A DNA stretch of 64,000 nucleotides from Neorhizobium alkalisoli (GCF_002968635.1 NZ_PVBN01000008.1:186001-250000), one strand, 5' to 3'; shown: positions 9,409-19,071, counted from the stretch's first letter. A program made the numbers and translations. Notes: generated from the sequence alone by a model not told the origin.

Positions 9409-10692
9409 ATGCTCGATATCAAGTGGATCCGGGAAAACGAGGCGGCTCTGGACGAAGCGCTGAAGAAGCGCGGAGCAGAGCCCATGGCGGCAACGCTTCT
9501 GGCGCTCGACGACAAGCGCCGTTCTGTCATCCAGAAGCTGCAGGACATGCAGTCCCGCCGCAATGCCGCCTCCAAGGAGATCGGGATGGCGCTCGGACAG
9601 AAGAATTCCGAGCTTGCCGAGAAGCTGAAGGCCGAAGTCGCCCAGATCAAGGACACGATGCCCGCCGCCGAACAGGAGGAGCGGGAGGCCGTTGCCGCAC
9701 TCGACGATGCTTTGTCGCGCGTCCCCAACATTCCGTTCGATGACGTGCCGGTCGGCAAGGACGAGCACGATAACGTCGTGAAGCACGTGGTCGGCGAGAA
9801 ACCGCGCTGGAACCACGCCGCCAAGGAGCATTTCGAGATCGGAGAAGCGCTCGGCTACATGGATTTCGAACGTGCAGCCAAGCTTTCCGGTTCACGCTTC
9901 ACGGTCCTCACGGGTCAGCTCGCCAGGCTGGAGCGCGCGCTCGGCCAATTCATGCTCGACATGCACACGACCGAGCATGGCTATACGGAGGTTTCATCGC
10001 CGCTGATGGTGCGTGACGAGGCCATGTATGGGACCGGGCAGCTGCCGAAATTTGCCGAGGATCTGTTCAGGACGACCGATGGTCGCTGGCTCATTCCGAC
10101 CGCCGAAGTGACGCTCACCAACCTGGTGTCGGGGGAGACGCTGGAGCAGGAAAAGCTGCCCCTCCGCTTCACCGCACTGACGCCGTCGTTCCGCTCGGAG
10201 GCGGGTTCGGCCGGCCGCGACACGCGCGGCATGCTGCGCCAGCATCAGTTCTGGAAATGCGAGCTGGTGTCGATCACCGATGCCGACAGCTCGATCGCCG
10301 AGCATGAACGGATGACGGAATGCGCAGAGAATGTCCTGAAGCGGCTCGGACTGCATTTCCGCACGATGACGCTTTGCACCGGCGACATGGGTTTCGGTTC
10401 GCGCAAGACCTACGATATCGAGGTCTGGCTGCCGGGCCAGGATACCTATCGCGAAATCTCTTCCTGCTCCGTCTGCGGCGATTTCCAGGGCCGGCGGATG
10501 AACGCCCGCTATCGGGTCAAGGACGACAAGAACCTCAAGTTCGTGCACACGCTGAACGGTTCCGGCGTTGCCGTCGGGCGTTGCCTGATCGCGGTTATGG
10601 AGAACTACCTCAATGAAGACGGTTCCGTCACCGTTCCGGACGCCCTCCTGCCTTACATGGGCGGCATCACGAAGATCGAGCGGGTCGGCTGA
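9409..10692 (+). CDS. serS: Seryl-tRNA synthetase
   Basis: SerRS charges tRNA-Ser and tRNA-Sec. The 427-residue product starts [18 protein letters not shown], the standard SerRS N-terminus, with AAGGAA 5 bases upstream; an upstream in-frame TTG (9370) is rejected. Residues ~25-105 form the tRNA-binding coiled-coil arm. Class II motif 2 ([20 protein letters not shown]) and motif 3 ([17 protein letters not shown]) are intact. The stop overlaps the start of surE by one base (TGATG). Confidence 0.97.
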   Translation: MLDIKWIRENEAALDEALKKRGAEPMAATLLALDDKRRSVIQKLQDMQSRRNAASKEIGMALGQKNSELAEKLKAEVAQIKDTMPAAEQEEREAVAALDDALSRVPNIPFDDVPVGKDEHDNVVKHVVGEKPRWNHAAKEHFEIGEALGYMDFERAAKLSGSRFTVLTGQLARLERALGQFMLDMHTTEHGYTEVSSPLMVRDEAMYGTGQLPKFAEDLFRTTDGRWLIPTAEVTLTNLVSGETLEQEKLPLRFTALTPSFRSEAGSAGRDTRGMLRQHQFWKCELVSITDADSSIAEHERMTECAENVLKRLGLHFRTMTLCTGDMGFGSRKTYDIEVWLPGQDTYREISSCSVCGDFQGRRMNARYRVKDDKNLKFVHTLNGSGVAVGRCLIAVMENYLNEDGSVTVPDALLPYMGGITKIERVG

Positions 10693-11462
10693 TGCGTATC
10701 CTGTTGACCAATGACGACGGCATCCATGCGGAAGGTCTTGCGGTACTGGAGCGCATTGCGAGACAGCTTTCCGACGATGTCTGGATCGTCGCACCGGAAA
10801 CCGATCAGAGTGGCCTTGCCCATTCGCTGACGCTTTCCGAGCCGTTGCGTCTCCGCAAGATCGGCGAGAAGCACTTTGCCTTGCGCGGCACGCCGACCGA
10901 TTGCGTCATCATGGGCATCCGCGAGATCCTGCCGGAAAAACCGGACCTCGTGCTTTCCGGCGTTAACGACGGCGCCAACATGGCCGACGACGTGACCTAT
11001 TCGGGAACCATCGCCGGCGCGATCGAAGGCACGCTCCAGGGTGTGCGTTCCTTTGCTCTGAGCCAGGCCGTGCGCCGTGATAACGGTCGCTTCGCACCAT
11101 GGGAGGTAGCGGAGTCCTTTGCGCCGGACCTGATCCGGAAGCTGAGCGACGTGGAACTGCCGGACGGCACGTTCCTCAACCTGAATTTCCCGAATTGCGA
11201 ACCGAAGGATGTCCAGGGCGTCGAGGTGACGTCCCAGGGCAAGCTCGATTTCGGCCTGACGATCGACGCCCGCAACGACGGCCGAGGCCTGCCTTATTAC
11301 TGGCTGCGTTTCGGCGAGCGGAAGGGCCATTTCCGCGACGGCACCGATATTCAGGCCCTCAAGGAAAACAAGATCTCTGTGACGCCGCTTAAGCTGGACC
11401 TGACCGATCATTCGGTTCAGGATCGTGTGGCCAAGGCATTGGGATTTGGAGCGACCGATTGA
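10692..11462 (+). CDS. surE: 5'/3'-nucleotidase SurE
   Basis: SurE is a metal-dependent phosphatase acting on nucleoside monophosphates, typically co-transcribed with pcm in stationary-phase survival operons. The metal-binding N-terminus [13 protein letters not shown] (Asp8-Asp9), the [11 protein letters not shown] loop and [13 protein letters not shown] are all present. The 256-residue length is normal. It is coupled to serS (TGATG) and to the following pcm (overlap of stop and start). Confidence 0.96.
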   Translation: MRILLTNDDGIHAEGLAVLERIARQLSDDVWIVAPETDQSGLAHSLTLSEPLRLRKIGEKHFALRGTPTDCVIMGIREILPEKPDLVLSGVNDGANMADDVTYSGTIAGAIEGTLQGVRSFALSQAVRRDNGRFAPWEVAESFAPDLIRKLSDVELPDGTFLNLNFPNCEPKDVQGVEVTSQGKLDFGLTIDARNDGRGLPYYWLRFGERKGHFRDGTDIQALKENKISVTPLKLDLTDHSVQDRVAKALGFGATD

Positions 11463-12112
11463 AATCGGGGATGGTCGAAAAGGAAGGTTTCGCGGCGCTG
11501 GTGCTGCGTCTCAGGTCGGAAGGAATTTCCGACCTCGATCTTCTGACGGCCGTCGAGCAGACGCCACGTTCGCAATTCGTGCCGGCGCCCCTGGCGGACG
11601 ACGCCTATTCCAGCCGCACCGTCCCGATTGACTGCGGATCCTTCATGGAAGGCGCCGATCTCGCCGTCAGGCTTCTGCATCGCCTGCAGGTCAAGCCTGG
11701 CCACCGGGTGCTCGAAATCGGCACGGGCAGCGGTTTTACCGCAGCGGTCATGGGCCGCATCGCGGAGCGGGTTCTGAGCGTCGAGCGTTACCGCACTTTG
11801 GTCGCCGCCGCGCAGGAGCGCATGGATGCCCTGGATCTGCGAAATGTCGTCGTGCGCCAGGCCGACGGCAGCAACGGCATGCCGGGCGAGGGCACTTTCG
11901 ATCGCATCTTCGTGACGGCCGCGTTTCCCTCGCTGCCGCGCTTTTATGCCGAGCAGCTTACCCATGGCGGCTCGATGGTGGCGCCGCTGATGATCGATGA
12001 AGAGACCTGCATGATGACGCGCCTTACCAAGACGGGCAGCCGATTCGAGCGGGAGGATCTGTTCACGGCGCCGTATCTGCCGATCATTCCGCACGTGGCC
12101 GCGGCTCTCTGA
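11459..12112 (+). CDS. pcm: Protein-L-isoaspartate O-methyltransferase
   Basis: Pcm methylates isoaspartyl residues in damaged proteins using S-adenosylmethionine. The SAM motif [17 protein letters not shown] is at residues ~82-97, and [14 protein letters not shown] matches the family post-motif. The listed start is a TTG overlapping the surE stop, with GGAG eight bases upstream; an ATG four codons later (11471) is an alternative. The final residues [11 protein letters not shown] are short of the usual C-terminal extension, as in other rhizobial Pcm proteins. Confidence 0.93.
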   Translation: MKSGMVEKEGFAALVLRLRSEGISDLDLLTAVEQTPRSQFVPAPLADDAYSSRTVPIDCGSFMEGADLAVRLLHRLQVKPGHRVLEIGTGSGFTAAVMGRIAERVLSVERYRTLVAAAQERMDALDLRNVVVRQADGSNGMPGEGTFDRIFVTAAFPSLPRFYAEQLTHGGSMVAPLMIDEETCMMTRLTKTGSRFEREDLFTAPYLPIIPHVAAAL

Positions 12113-12272
12113 AGGGCGCGAGCTGTCTGTTGTTCCATGGCCCGGATCGCCTTCGGCGGTCATGGTTATCAATTTGACAAAAAAATCGATGCAAGGTCGC
12201 CGCCTTAACCGGGCGGTAAGACTAACGCGCTTTAATGACTCACACGATGGTTGCGTATCTGTAGGTCGAGTC

Positions 12273-13877
12273 ATGCGTCATAAGAGTTCTCCGAAATTCG
12301 GTAAGTCAGTTGCTAAGTTCGCCGTGGCGGGGCTCCTCGCCAGTGTGGCGACGGGGTGCAGCTCGGATGCGACGCGCTTCTCGGGCCTCTTCTCCAAGTC
12401 CGACAATATTACCACGGCATCAATCCCTCAGCGTCAGGGTGGTGGAGCTTACGGTCAGGCGCCGACGCCGCGCGCCGACCTTGCCGGTGGACAGGCTCTG
12501 CCTCCGGTTCCGCAAAGCGACTACGGCTCGCGGAGCGCGGCCGTGAATCAGCCTTATCCGGCAAGTTCAGGCGGTTATTCTTCGCCCGCCCGTGCAGCTT
12601 CCGCCCCGGTCGCCGTTCAGCGTTCCGAGCTTGCAGCTCCAGGCGGTTCTGCTCCGAGCTCGGCGCCCGCAGCGCGTGATCCGGTCAATCGCCAGCAGGC
12701 CCTTGCGCAGCCATTCCCGAACGGCCAGGCCACGCCCAAGCTTGCGGCCCCGGCCGCTGCGTCAGCCAAGGCCGACAGCCTGACGACCGGTACCGTAAAG
12801 CCGATGTCCGGCTGGTCTACGGTCAATGCGCCGAAAGTGACGTTGAAGCCCGGCGAGACGGTGGCGACGCTCTCCAAGCGTTATGGCGTACCGGAAAAGG
12901 AAATCCTGAAGGCCAATGGCGGAGCGGTGGCGCCCGGCCAGAGCGTCGTGATCCCGACCTTCGGACCGGCGCGCAATTCGGCCAAGGTCGCCGCCGGCGA
13001 CATCGACATTCAGAACAAGGCGCCTGCGCCGGCCCAGCAGCCGGAGCAGAAGGTGGCCGTGCTTCCGTCGCAGGCTCGAGACAAGGTGCTTGCAGAACCT
13101 GCCAAGCTCACGCCGCCGGGCGGCAAGCCGATGGGCGGTACCTATACGGTCAAGCCGGGCGACACGCTTACCAAGATCGCCAGAGAAACCGGTACCTCCG
13201 TCGACCAGCTCAAGGCGGCCAACGAACTCTCCGCCGGCGGTATCCGCGTGGGTCAGACGCTGAAGGTCGCCAAAGGCTCCGCAGCCCCAGTCGCCGATCC
13301 GGTCAAGACGGCATCCATTCCCCAGCAGCCGGCTGAAGAACCAGCCGCCTCGCCGAAGCCTGCCGTAGCTGCAGCGCCCGCTGCCGCGCAGCCGGCAACG
13401 CCTGCTTCGGCACCGGCCGCCAAGGCTCCCGTTGAAACCGCGTCGGTCTCCGATGTCGAGAAGAAGTCGGACGTTGCCGCCGCTGCACCGCAGTCCACGG
13501 GCATCAGCAAGTATCGCTGGCCGGTGAATGGCGCCGTCGTCGCCGGTTACGGCCAGAATGTCGACGGAAACCGCAATGACGGCATCGATATCTCGGTCCC
13601 GGAAGGTACGCCGATCAAGGCTGCCGAAAACGGCGTGGTGATCTATGCCGGCAACGGCCTGAAACAGCTCGGCAACACGGTTCTCGTGCGCCACGATGAC
13701 GGTAAGGTCACCGTTTACGGTCATGCGGGCAACATCAACGTGACGCGCGGCCAGAAGATTACCCGCGGCCAGACGCTCGCCGCCTCCGGCATGAGCGGCG
13801 ACGCCAAGCGCCCGCAGGTCCATTTCGAGGTCCGAAAGGACGCGACCCCGGTCAACCCGATTACCTTCCTTGAATAA
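12273..13877 (+). CDS. NlpD-like LytM lipoprotein (two LysM + degenerate M23)
   Basis: A 534-residue envelope lipoprotein: signal peptide with lipobox VATGC (Cys at ~28), a Pro/Ala-rich linker, LysM repeats at ~188-230 and ~288-332, and a C-terminal M23/LytM domain (~413-534). The metal-binding positions look degenerate: the first His is Asn in RNDGIDIS, and the HxHFE motif reads QVHFE. A loss of zinc ligands like this is characteristic of EnvC/NlpD activators of amidases, so a regulatory rather than catalytic role is inferred. I chose ATG 12273 because upstream codons do not fit a signal peptide. It follows surE-pcm as nlpD does in many bacteria. Confidence 0.85.
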   Translation: MRHKSSPKFGKSVAKFAVAGLLASVATGCSSDATRFSGLFSKSDNITTASIPQRQGGGAYGQAPTPRADLAGGQALPPVPQSDYGSRSAAVNQPYPASSGGYSSPARAASAPVAVQRSELAAPGGSAPSSAPAARDPVNRQQALAQPFPNGQATPKLAAPAAASAKADSLTTGTVKPMSGWSTVNAPKVTLKPGETVATLSKRYGVPEKEILKANGGAVAPGQSVVIPTFGPARNSAKVAAGDIDIQNKAPAPAQQPEQKVAVLPSQARDKVLAEPAKLTPPGGKPMGGTYTVKPGDTLTKIARETGTSVDQLKAANELSAGGIRVGQTLKVAKGSAAPVADPVKTASIPQQPAEEPAASPKPAVAAAPAAAQPATPASAPAAKAPVETASVSDVEKKSDVAAAAPQSTGISKYRWPVNGAVVAGYGQNVDGNRNDGIDISVPEGTPIKAAENGVVIYAGNGLKQLGNTVLVRHDDGKVTVYGHAGNINVTRGQKITRGQTLAASGMSGDAKRPQVHFEVRKDATPVNPITFLE

Positions 13878-13902
13878 TGTAGTGCGTTTCAAGGGGACGG
13901 CG

Positions 13903-13929
13903 GAAAAGCCCGGCATTGCCGGGCTTTTC
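13903..13929. terminator. Bidirectional terminator between nlpD-like and AAA ATPase genes
   Basis: Perfect 11-bp inverted repeat (AAAAGCCCGGC / GCCGGGCTTTT), extended by one G-C pair, with loop ATT. A-runs and T-runs flank both arms, so it can serve both convergent genes. Confidence 0.85.
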
Positions 13930-13979
13930 TGCGTTTAGGCGATTGTTCATCGAGAGCGGTGCTTTAACGGGGCTGGTTT

Positions 13980-14852
13980 TCAGTCGCGGTTGATCGGCTT
14001 GCGCAGCCGGCCGGCGAGATCCTGGATGTATTGCCATGCGACCCGCCCGGAGCGCCCACCGCGCGTCGTTGCCCATTCGAGCGCTTGCGCGTGCAATAGT
14101 CCACGATCCAGGCCAAGGTCGAAATGGTCGGCATAGCCGTCGATCATCGTCAGATAATCGTCCTGGCTGCATTTATGGAAGCCGAGCCACAGGCCGAAGC
14201 GGTCGGAGAGCGACACCTTTTCTTCGACGGCCTCGGAGGGATTGATGGCCGTCGACTGCTCGTTCTCGATCATGTTGCGCGGCAGCAGGTGGCGTCGGTT
14301 TGAAGTCGCGTAGAAGAGCACATTGTCGGGACGTCCCTCGATTCCGCCGTCGAGTGCGGCTTTCAGCGACTTATAGGCCGTGTCGTCGTGATCGAAGGAA
14401 AGGTCGTCACAGAAGATGATGACCCGATGGTCGGATGCTTTCAGAATGTCCAGGAGATCGGGCAACGAGGAAATGTCCTCCCGATGCACCTCGACGAGCT
14501 TGAGGGAGACGCCGGCCGTCGAGCGGACATCCTCGTGAACGGCCTTGACGAGGGAGGATTTGCCCATGCCGCGTGCGCCCCAGAGCAGCACGTTGTTGGC
14601 TGGAAATCCCTCGGCAAAGCGTTGGGTGTTTTCATGCAGGATGTCGCGGACGTGATCGACGCCGCGGATCAGCTTCAGGGCGACGCGGTTCGGGCGCGGC
14701 ACGGGCGAAAGACGCCGGTTGGTCGGCACCCAGACGAAGCAGTCGGCGGCGTTCCAATCGTTGATTGCCGGCGCCGGCCCGGCGAGCCGCTCAAGGGCAT
14801 CCGCGAGCCTGCGAACTTCGGTCAGGATCAGGGTATTGATGTCGTCGCTCAT
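13980..14852 (-). CDS. AAA ATPase of the DUF815 family
   Basis: A 290-residue P-loop ATPase of the DUF815 family, found widely in proteobacteria without a firmly established role. Walker A is GARGMGKSS (residues ~92-100), Walker B VIIFCDDLSF (~144-153), and a sensor-like ATSNRRHLLP follows. I chose the ATG giving MSDDINTLIL because GGAGGA lies upstream and the region beyond it is antisense to yajC. It is divergent from yajC and convergent with the nlpD-like gene. Confidence 0.85.
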   Translation of the reverse strand: MSDDINTLILTEVRRLADALERLAGPAPAINDWNAADCFVWVPTNRRLSPVPRPNRVALKLIRGVDHVRDILHENTQRFAEGFPANNVLLWGARGMGKSSLVKAVHEDVRSTAGVSLKLVEVHREDISSLPDLLDILKASDHRVIIFCDDLSFDHDDTAYKSLKAALDGGIEGRPDNVLFYATSNRRHLLPRNMIENEQSTAINPSEAVEEKVSLSDRFGLWLGFHKCSQDDYLTMIDGYADHFDLGLDRGLLHAQALEWATTRGGRSGRVAWQYIQDLAGRLRKPINRD

Positions 14853-14968
14853 CGTATTCCTCCGCTCGTTCAGACGGCTTCGATGCTCTGGTTGCTGCGG
14901 TATCATGGCAGTTGATGCGTCAAAAGGCTGCGAGTAGTGGATTCGGTACTGTTCACAACCTGTTTCTG

Positions 14969-14996
14969 TTGCATTCCCGCCCATCACAACTATATT
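14969..14996 (+). promoter_or_regulatory. Candidate promoter for yajC
   Basis: TTGCAT, 16 bases, then TATATT (preceded by C, giving CTATAT, the alphaproteobacterial -10 consensus). It is about 50 bases upstream of the yajC start, in the divergent gap with the AAA ATPase gene. Pattern match only. Confidence 0.4.
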
Positions 14997-15047
14997 CCGG
15001 CGGCTTGTAACGGGGGCTAGGGTCTCCGGTAATCTTAGGAGTTCTCG

Positions 15048-15395
15048 ATGTTCATTACCGAAGCGTTCGCCCAGGCCGAAGGCGCCGCACCCGGAGCCTC
15101 CGCATTTGGCTCCGGCCTTGAAATGCTGTTCCTTTTCGCCCCTTTGATGGTGGTCTGGTATTTCTTTCTGATCCGCCCGCAGCGTGCCGCTCAGAAGAAG
15201 CGTCAGGAGACGCTGTCGTCGATCCGGCGCGGTGATCAGGTCGTCCTCGGCGGCGGCATCACCGGCAAGGTGAGCAAGGTCATCGACGATTCCGAAGTCG
15301 AAGTTGAAATCGCGGAAGGCGTGAAGATCCGTGCCATGCGGGCCTATATCGCGGAAGTCCGGGTCAAGGGCGAGCCGGTGAAGACCGAAGCCTGA
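15048..15395 (+). CDS. yajC: Sec translocon accessory protein YajC
   Basis: YajC is a small inner-membrane protein associated with SecDF in the Sec holotranslocon. The 115-residue product has one hydrophobic segment (MLFLFAPLMVVWYFFLIRPQ) followed by the diagnostic RPQRAAQKKRQE and a soluble domain with RRGDQVVLGGGITGKV. TAGGAG lies upstream. In most alphaproteobacteria secDF follows immediately; here a terminator-like hairpin and an Mth938-family gene follow. Confidence 0.95.
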   Translation: MFITEAFAQAEGAAPGASAFGSGLEMLFLFAPLMVVWYFFLIRPQRAAQKKRQETLSSIRRGDQVVLGGGITGKVSKVIDDSEVEVEIAEGVKIRAMRAYIAEVRVKGEPVKTEA

Positions 15396-15435
15396 TTGAG
15401 GCTGGCGCGCCCGAGGCGAGCTGTAGAAATCGGAA

Positions 15436-15465
15436 GGGCCGGATTGTCCGGCCCGAAACTTTTTA
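15436..15465 (+). terminator. Terminator after yajC
   Basis: Perfect 8-bp stem GGGCCGGA / TCCGGCCC with loop TTG, followed after GAAAC by TTTTT. It lies between yajC and the Mth938-family gene, where secDF would be expected. Confidence 0.65.
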
Positions 15466-15480
15466 AGGTATGTGCGCGCC

Positions 15481-15867
15481 ATGGCGAAAGGCATCGAAAT
15501 CCGCGAAGCCCATTTTCCCGGTCGCGCTCCGATCGACGCCTATGGCAACGGTGGTTTCCGTTTTGCCGACATGTCGCATCGCGGCTCCTTGCTCTGCCTT
15601 CCGTCCGGCATTCACGGCTGGGATCTGCAGGAAGGCGATCCGCTGACCGTCGAGGCCTTCGCCAGGGTGTTGGCGGAAGCGGAAGGTATCGAAGTGGTGC
15701 TTGTCGGTACGGGTGCGAACCTGAAACCGCTTCCCGCCGATTTGAAGGCCGCCCTCAAAGCGAAGAGCATTGCTTCCGATCCGATGAGCACGGGCGCGGC
15801 GGTCCGGACCTTCAATATCATGCTGGCCGAATCGCGCGCCGTGGCGGCCGCCTTGATTGCAGTCTGA
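15481..15867 (+). CDS. Mth938/DUF498 family protein (NDUFAF3-like)
   Basis: A 128-residue protein of the Mth938 (DUF498) family; human NDUFAF3, a respiratory complex I assembly factor, belongs to it. The PIDAYGNGGFRFADMSHRGS and VLVGTGANLKPLP stretches are typical. I chose ATG 15481 over a GTG at 15472. It is followed one base later by a phytoene synthase-like gene, whose family includes NDUFAF6, another complex I assembly factor. A role in complex I biogenesis is inferred from family and context. Confidence 0.85.
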   Translation: MAKGIEIREAHFPGRAPIDAYGNGGFRFADMSHRGSLLCLPSGIHGWDLQEGDPLTVEAFARVLAEAEGIEVVLVGTGANLKPLPADLKAALKAKSIASDPMSTGAAVRTFNIMLAESRAVAAALIAV

Positions 15868-15868
15868 T

Positions 15869-16723
15869 ATGAGTGATTTTCCAAAAGAGACCGGCGACCT
15901 GTGTCTCTCGACGCTGCGGGATACGGACCGCGATCGTTACCTTGCCTGCCTCCTCTCGCCGGTGGACAAGCGCGGCGCGCTTGCCGCGCTCTATGCCTTC
16001 AACGCCGAGATTGCCCGCGTGCGCGATGTGGTGCGCGAACCAATGCCGGGAGAAATCCGCCTGCAATGGTGGCGTGACCTTCTCGAAGGCAATGCGCATG
16101 GCGACAGCGGCGGAAACCCCATCGCCGCGGGCCTGATCGCCGCCATAGAGATCCATCGTCTGCCTCGGCAGACGCTCGTCGACATGGTCGAGGCACGGAT
16201 ATTCGACCTCTATGACGACCCGATTACCGACCGGAACGCGCTCGAGGGATATGCTGGTGAAACGGCCTCGGCGCTGATCCAGCTTGCGAGCCTGATCCTC
16301 TCCGCCGAGGACGCCGCCCGATCCGCCGAAGCGGCAGGCCATGCGGGCGTGGCGCAGGCGATCGCCGGCTTCCTGCTGCTGATGCCGGTTCACAGGCAAC
16401 GCCATCAACTCTATCTGCCGCTCGACATTTTGGCTGCTACCGGGCTTGATCGAGACGCTTTCCTACGCGGCGAGGACAAGCCGCGTATTTCCGCAGCGAT
16501 CGATGCCTTTGCCGGCCTTGGCCTCGAGCATCTTGCCAAGGCGCGGAAAGCCGGCCGGGTGCCAGCCCCCGTCTTCCCGGCCTTTCTGCCGGTGGCGCTT
16601 GCCGAACCTGTCTTGCGCCGCGCGGCGCGAGCCGGGCCCGCTGCGCTCGACCTCTCCCTGCAATCGCCGCAATGGCGGCGCCAAATCAGATTGCTGAAGG
16701 CAGGTATCAACCGCCGGTTTTGA
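15869..16723 (+). CDS. Squalene/phytoene synthase family protein (NDUFAF6-like)
   Basis: A 284-residue member of the squalene/phytoene synthase fold. ALYAFNAEIARVRD and IRLQWWRDLLEG correspond to the NDUFAF6-like branch; the aspartate-rich DxxxD motifs needed for prenyl condensation are not clear (ARIFDLYDD is the closest). No carotenoid or hopanoid genes are nearby. Together with the preceding Mth938 gene, this suggests a complex I assembly factor rather than a terpenoid enzyme. ATG 15869 follows the previous stop by one base; a TTG at 15857 is less likely. Confidence 0.8.
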   Translation: MSDFPKETGDLCLSTLRDTDRDRYLACLLSPVDKRGALAALYAFNAEIARVRDVVREPMPGEIRLQWWRDLLEGNAHGDSGGNPIAAGLIAAIEIHRLPRQTLVDMVEARIFDLYDDPITDRNALEGYAGETASALIQLASLILSAEDAARSAEAAGHAGVAQAIAGFLLLMPVHRQRHQLYLPLDILAATGLDRDAFLRGEDKPRISAAIDAFAGLGLEHLAKARKAGRVPAPVFPAFLPVALAEPVLRRAARAGPAALDLSLQSPQWRRQIRLLKAGINRRF

Positions 16724-16799
16724 ACGGACGCCAAATTCGCACAAGGCTCGTCGTTTAAAGCGGCCAAGGCATAGGCAGGCGCATCAAAGGAGAAGCGGC

Positions 16800-17306
16800 G
16801 TGAGTCCCGTCATTGTCTGGTTGATCATCTTCGTGCTCTTGATGGCGCTCGCCTACTACGTGACCCGTCTGATCGGCAAGGATCAGGAGGGCAACCGTCA
16901 CGATACCGGCCTTGCCATCCTGGAATTCGGTCGCGCCTTTCCGAACGAGGCGATCCGTAGCTTGCACGTAACCGCCGATGCTGAGGCGATCTTCGTCCGG
17001 CTGTACGGCAGCAAAGCCGGCTTTATGCGCAGCCGCCGCAGCCACTACGCCTGCCACTTGATCGCTCCCGGCCGGGTGCGTGTCTTTCCGCTGCCGAACG
17101 CGAAGGGATTCAGTGTCGAATTCCTCGACGCGCCGACACAGAACGGAACCTTCGTCTTCTCTTCGGAAAAAGAGGCGGCTGAAGTCTCGCTCTGGCTGCT
17201 CGACAACTATGTCAATATTCCCGATCGCGGAGCCGACGAAACGTCGGAAGCGCCCGCTGAACCTGACGCCTCCGGCGGAAGCGTCAGTCCCGATCGAGCC
17301 AATTAG
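16800..17306 (+). CDS. Hypothetical single-pass membrane protein
   Basis: A 168-residue protein not assigned to a named family. It starts with GTG after AAAGGAGAAG, has one N-terminal transmembrane segment ([18 protein letters not shown]), then a soluble domain with [20 protein letters not shown] and an acidic Pro/Glu tail. It lies downstream of the NDUFAF6-like gene on the same strand and overlaps the 3' end of trmFO by 23 bases tail to tail. Its repeated placement in this cluster would be worth checking; function unknown. Confidence 0.75.
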   Translation: MSPVIVWLIIFVLLMALAYYVTRLIGKDQEGNRHDTGLAILEFGRAFPNEAIRSLHVTADAEAIFVRLYGSKAGFMRSRRSHYACHLIAPGRVRVFPLPNAKGFSVEFLDAPTQNGTFVFSSEKEAAEVSLWLLDNYVNIPDRGADETSEAPAEPDASGGSVSPDRAN

Positions 17307-18693
17307 AGCAGTCCTGCAAGGCACGAGCCGCCAGCAACTGCCGTTTCATCACCGTCTTGTCCTTGCCGCGAAAACGCTTGACGCCTTCCGGTTTGACGAT
17401 CGAGCCGGGCTCCAGCTCCGGAAACAATCCGAAATTGACGTTCATCGGCTGGAAGGAGCGTTTTCCCGGTTCGTCTTCCGAAACCAGATGGCCGCCGGTG
17501 ATATGGCCGAGCAGCGAACCGAAGGCGGTCGTTGCCGGCGGGCTGACCAGTGGCTCACCCTTGCGCTCGGCGGCGGCGAAACGACCTGCCAGAAGGCCGA
17601 TTGCGGCACTTTCCACATATCCTTCGCAGCCGGTGATCTGACCCGCGAAACGCAGACCCGCCCTGCTTTTGAGAGTCAGCGTCTTGTCCAAGAGCACGGG
17701 CGAGTGGATATAGGTGTTGCGGTGCAGGCCTCCGAGGCGTGCAAATTCCGCATTCTGCAGGCCCGGAATCATCCGGAAAATCTCCGCCTGCGCGCCATAT
17801 TTGAGCTTCGTCTGGAAACCCACCATGTTGTAGAGCGTGCCGAGCGCGTTGTCCTGGCGAAGCTGCACGACGGCATAGGCCTTCACGGTCGGATTGTGGG
17901 CATTGGTCAGCCCCATCGGCTTCATCGGTCCATGACGCAGCGTCTCCCGGCCGCGCTCCGCCATTACCTCGATCGGCAGACAGCCGTCGAAGTAAGGTGT
18001 GCCTTCCCATTCCTTGAAGCCGACCGTATCGCCGGCGATGAGCGCGTCGACGAAGGCATTATACTGCGCTTCATCCAAGGGGCAGTTGATATAGTCCTTG
18101 CCTGTGCCGCCCGGGCCGACCTTGTCGTAACGCGACTGGTACCAGCAGATGTCCATGTCGATCGAATCGCGATGGACGATCGGCGCGATGGCATCGAAAA
18201 AGGCGAGCGAATCTTCGCCGGTCTCCGCCTGAATGGCGGTCGCGAGTGCCGATGAGGTGAGGGGGCCGGTGGCGATGATCGCCAGATCCCATTCCTTCGG
18301 CGGCAGCCCCTGGATTTCCTCGCGAACCACGGTGATCAGCGGATGCCTTTCGATCGCCTCGGTAACCGCTTCGGAAAAGCCGTCACGGTCGACGGCGAGC
18401 GCGCCGCCCGCAGGTACCTGGTTCCTGTCGGCCGAGGCGATGATCAAGGAATTGGCAAGCCGCATTTCCGCGTGGATGACGCCGACCGCATTGGCTGTCG
18501 CATCGTCGGAGCGGAAGGAATTGGAGCATACGAGTTCGGCCAGACCATCGGTCTTGTGGGCGTCGGTGCCGCGCACGCCGCGCATTTCATGGAGAATCAC
18601 CGGCACGCCAGCCTGAGCGATTTGCCAGGAGGCTTCCGATCCGGCGAGGCCGCCGCCGATGACATGGATGGGAGAAAGGGAATTGTTGGTCAT
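17284..18693 (-). CDS. trmFO: Folate-dependent tRNA (uracil-54-C5) methyltransferase
   Basis: TrmFO makes ribothymidine-54 in the T-loop of tRNAs, using methylenetetrahydrofolate and FADH2. The 469-residue product begins [20 protein letters not shown] with the FAD-binding GxGxxG motif at residues ~12-17. [18 protein letters not shown] and the C-terminal [15 protein letters not shown] stretch, with a family-typical cysteine, are present. It replaces TrmA in many alphaproteobacteria. Confidence 0.95.
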   Translation of the reverse strand: MTNNSLSPIHVIGGGLAGSEASWQIAQAGVPVILHEMRGVRGTDAHKTDGLAELVCSNSFRSDDATANAVGVIHAEMRLANSLIIASADRNQVPAGGALAVDRDGFSEAVTEAIERHPLITVVREEIQGLPPKEWDLAIIATGPLTSSALATAIQAETGEDSLAFFDAIAPIVHRDSIDMDICWYQSRYDKVGPGGTGKDYINCPLDEAQYNAFVDALIAGDTVGFKEWEGTPYFDGCLPIEVMAERGRETLRHGPMKPMGLTNAHNPTVKAYAVVQLRQDNALGTLYNMVGFQTKLKYGAQAEIFRMIPGLQNAEFARLGGLHRNTYIHSPVLLDKTLTLKSRAGLRFAGQITGCEGYVESAAIGLLAGRFAAAERKGEPLVSPPATTAFGSLLGHITGGHLVSEDEPGKRSFQPMNVNFGLFPELEPGSIVKPEGVKRFRGKDKTVMKRQLLAARALQDCSNWLDRD

Positions 18694-18750
18694 GGCCGGC
18701 TCAATATCATGACGTTTGCCTAACCCAAATCAAAAATGGGGCGGAATCAA

Positions 18751-18774
18751 AAAGGCACCTGATCAGGTGCCTTT
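18751..18774 (-). terminator. Palindromic terminator downstream of first DUF1127 gene
   Basis: Perfect 24-base palindrome AAAGGCACCTGA/TCAGGTGCCTTT. Read on the minus strand it is followed by TTTTTGATT, so it most likely ends the DUF1127 transcript. Confidence 0.75.
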
Positions 18775-18861
18775 GATACGTCCTTGGATGTTCTGCCTGG
18801 CATGCCGTTGGCTTTTCGCCGCTGCGGCGTCGCGCGGCGCAAATCCGGCTTGCTGGGCGGC

Positions 18862-19005
18862 TTAGCGGAAGGAGCGCGATGCGATGTTACGGATATCGTA
18901 ACGGGTCAGACCGATGTCGTTGAGCGCCTGGTTGGAAAGGTTGCCAAGCTCGTTCATCGTGCGGCGGTAGCTGATCCAGTTCTTAGCGATGCGGATCGGG
19001 TTCAT
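18862..19005 (-). CDS. DUF1127 small protein
   Basis: A 47-residue protein starting MNPIRIAKNWISYRRTMNEL and ending with arginine-rich DIRNIASRSFR. LSNQALNDIGLTRYDIRN is the DUF1127 (YjiS-like) core. TTGAGGAAACGACC upstream of the ATG provides a good ribosome site. DUF1127 proteins are short, basic and numerous in rhizobia; some act in phosphate and stress physiology, often through RNA. A second copy lies 244 bases upstream in the same orientation, each with its own terminator. Confidence 0.85.
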   Translation of the reverse strand: MNPIRIAKNWISYRRTMNELGNLSNQALNDIGLTRYDIRNIASRSFR

Positions 19006-19071
19006 GGTCGTTTCCTCAAGATTTGTCCTGATGCTCTGTCGTCATCAGCGATGTCAGTCTTATACAACCGC

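Noticed and set aside
14853..15494. N-terminal extension of the AAA ATPase through the yajC region
   Set aside because: It runs antisense to yajC; the internal ATG with GGAGGA and the family start position fit better.
15869..16723. Phytoene synthase-like gene as a carotenoid biosynthesis gene
   Set aside because: No desaturase, cyclase or prenyl synthase nearby, the Asp-rich motifs are weak, and the context favours complex I assembly.
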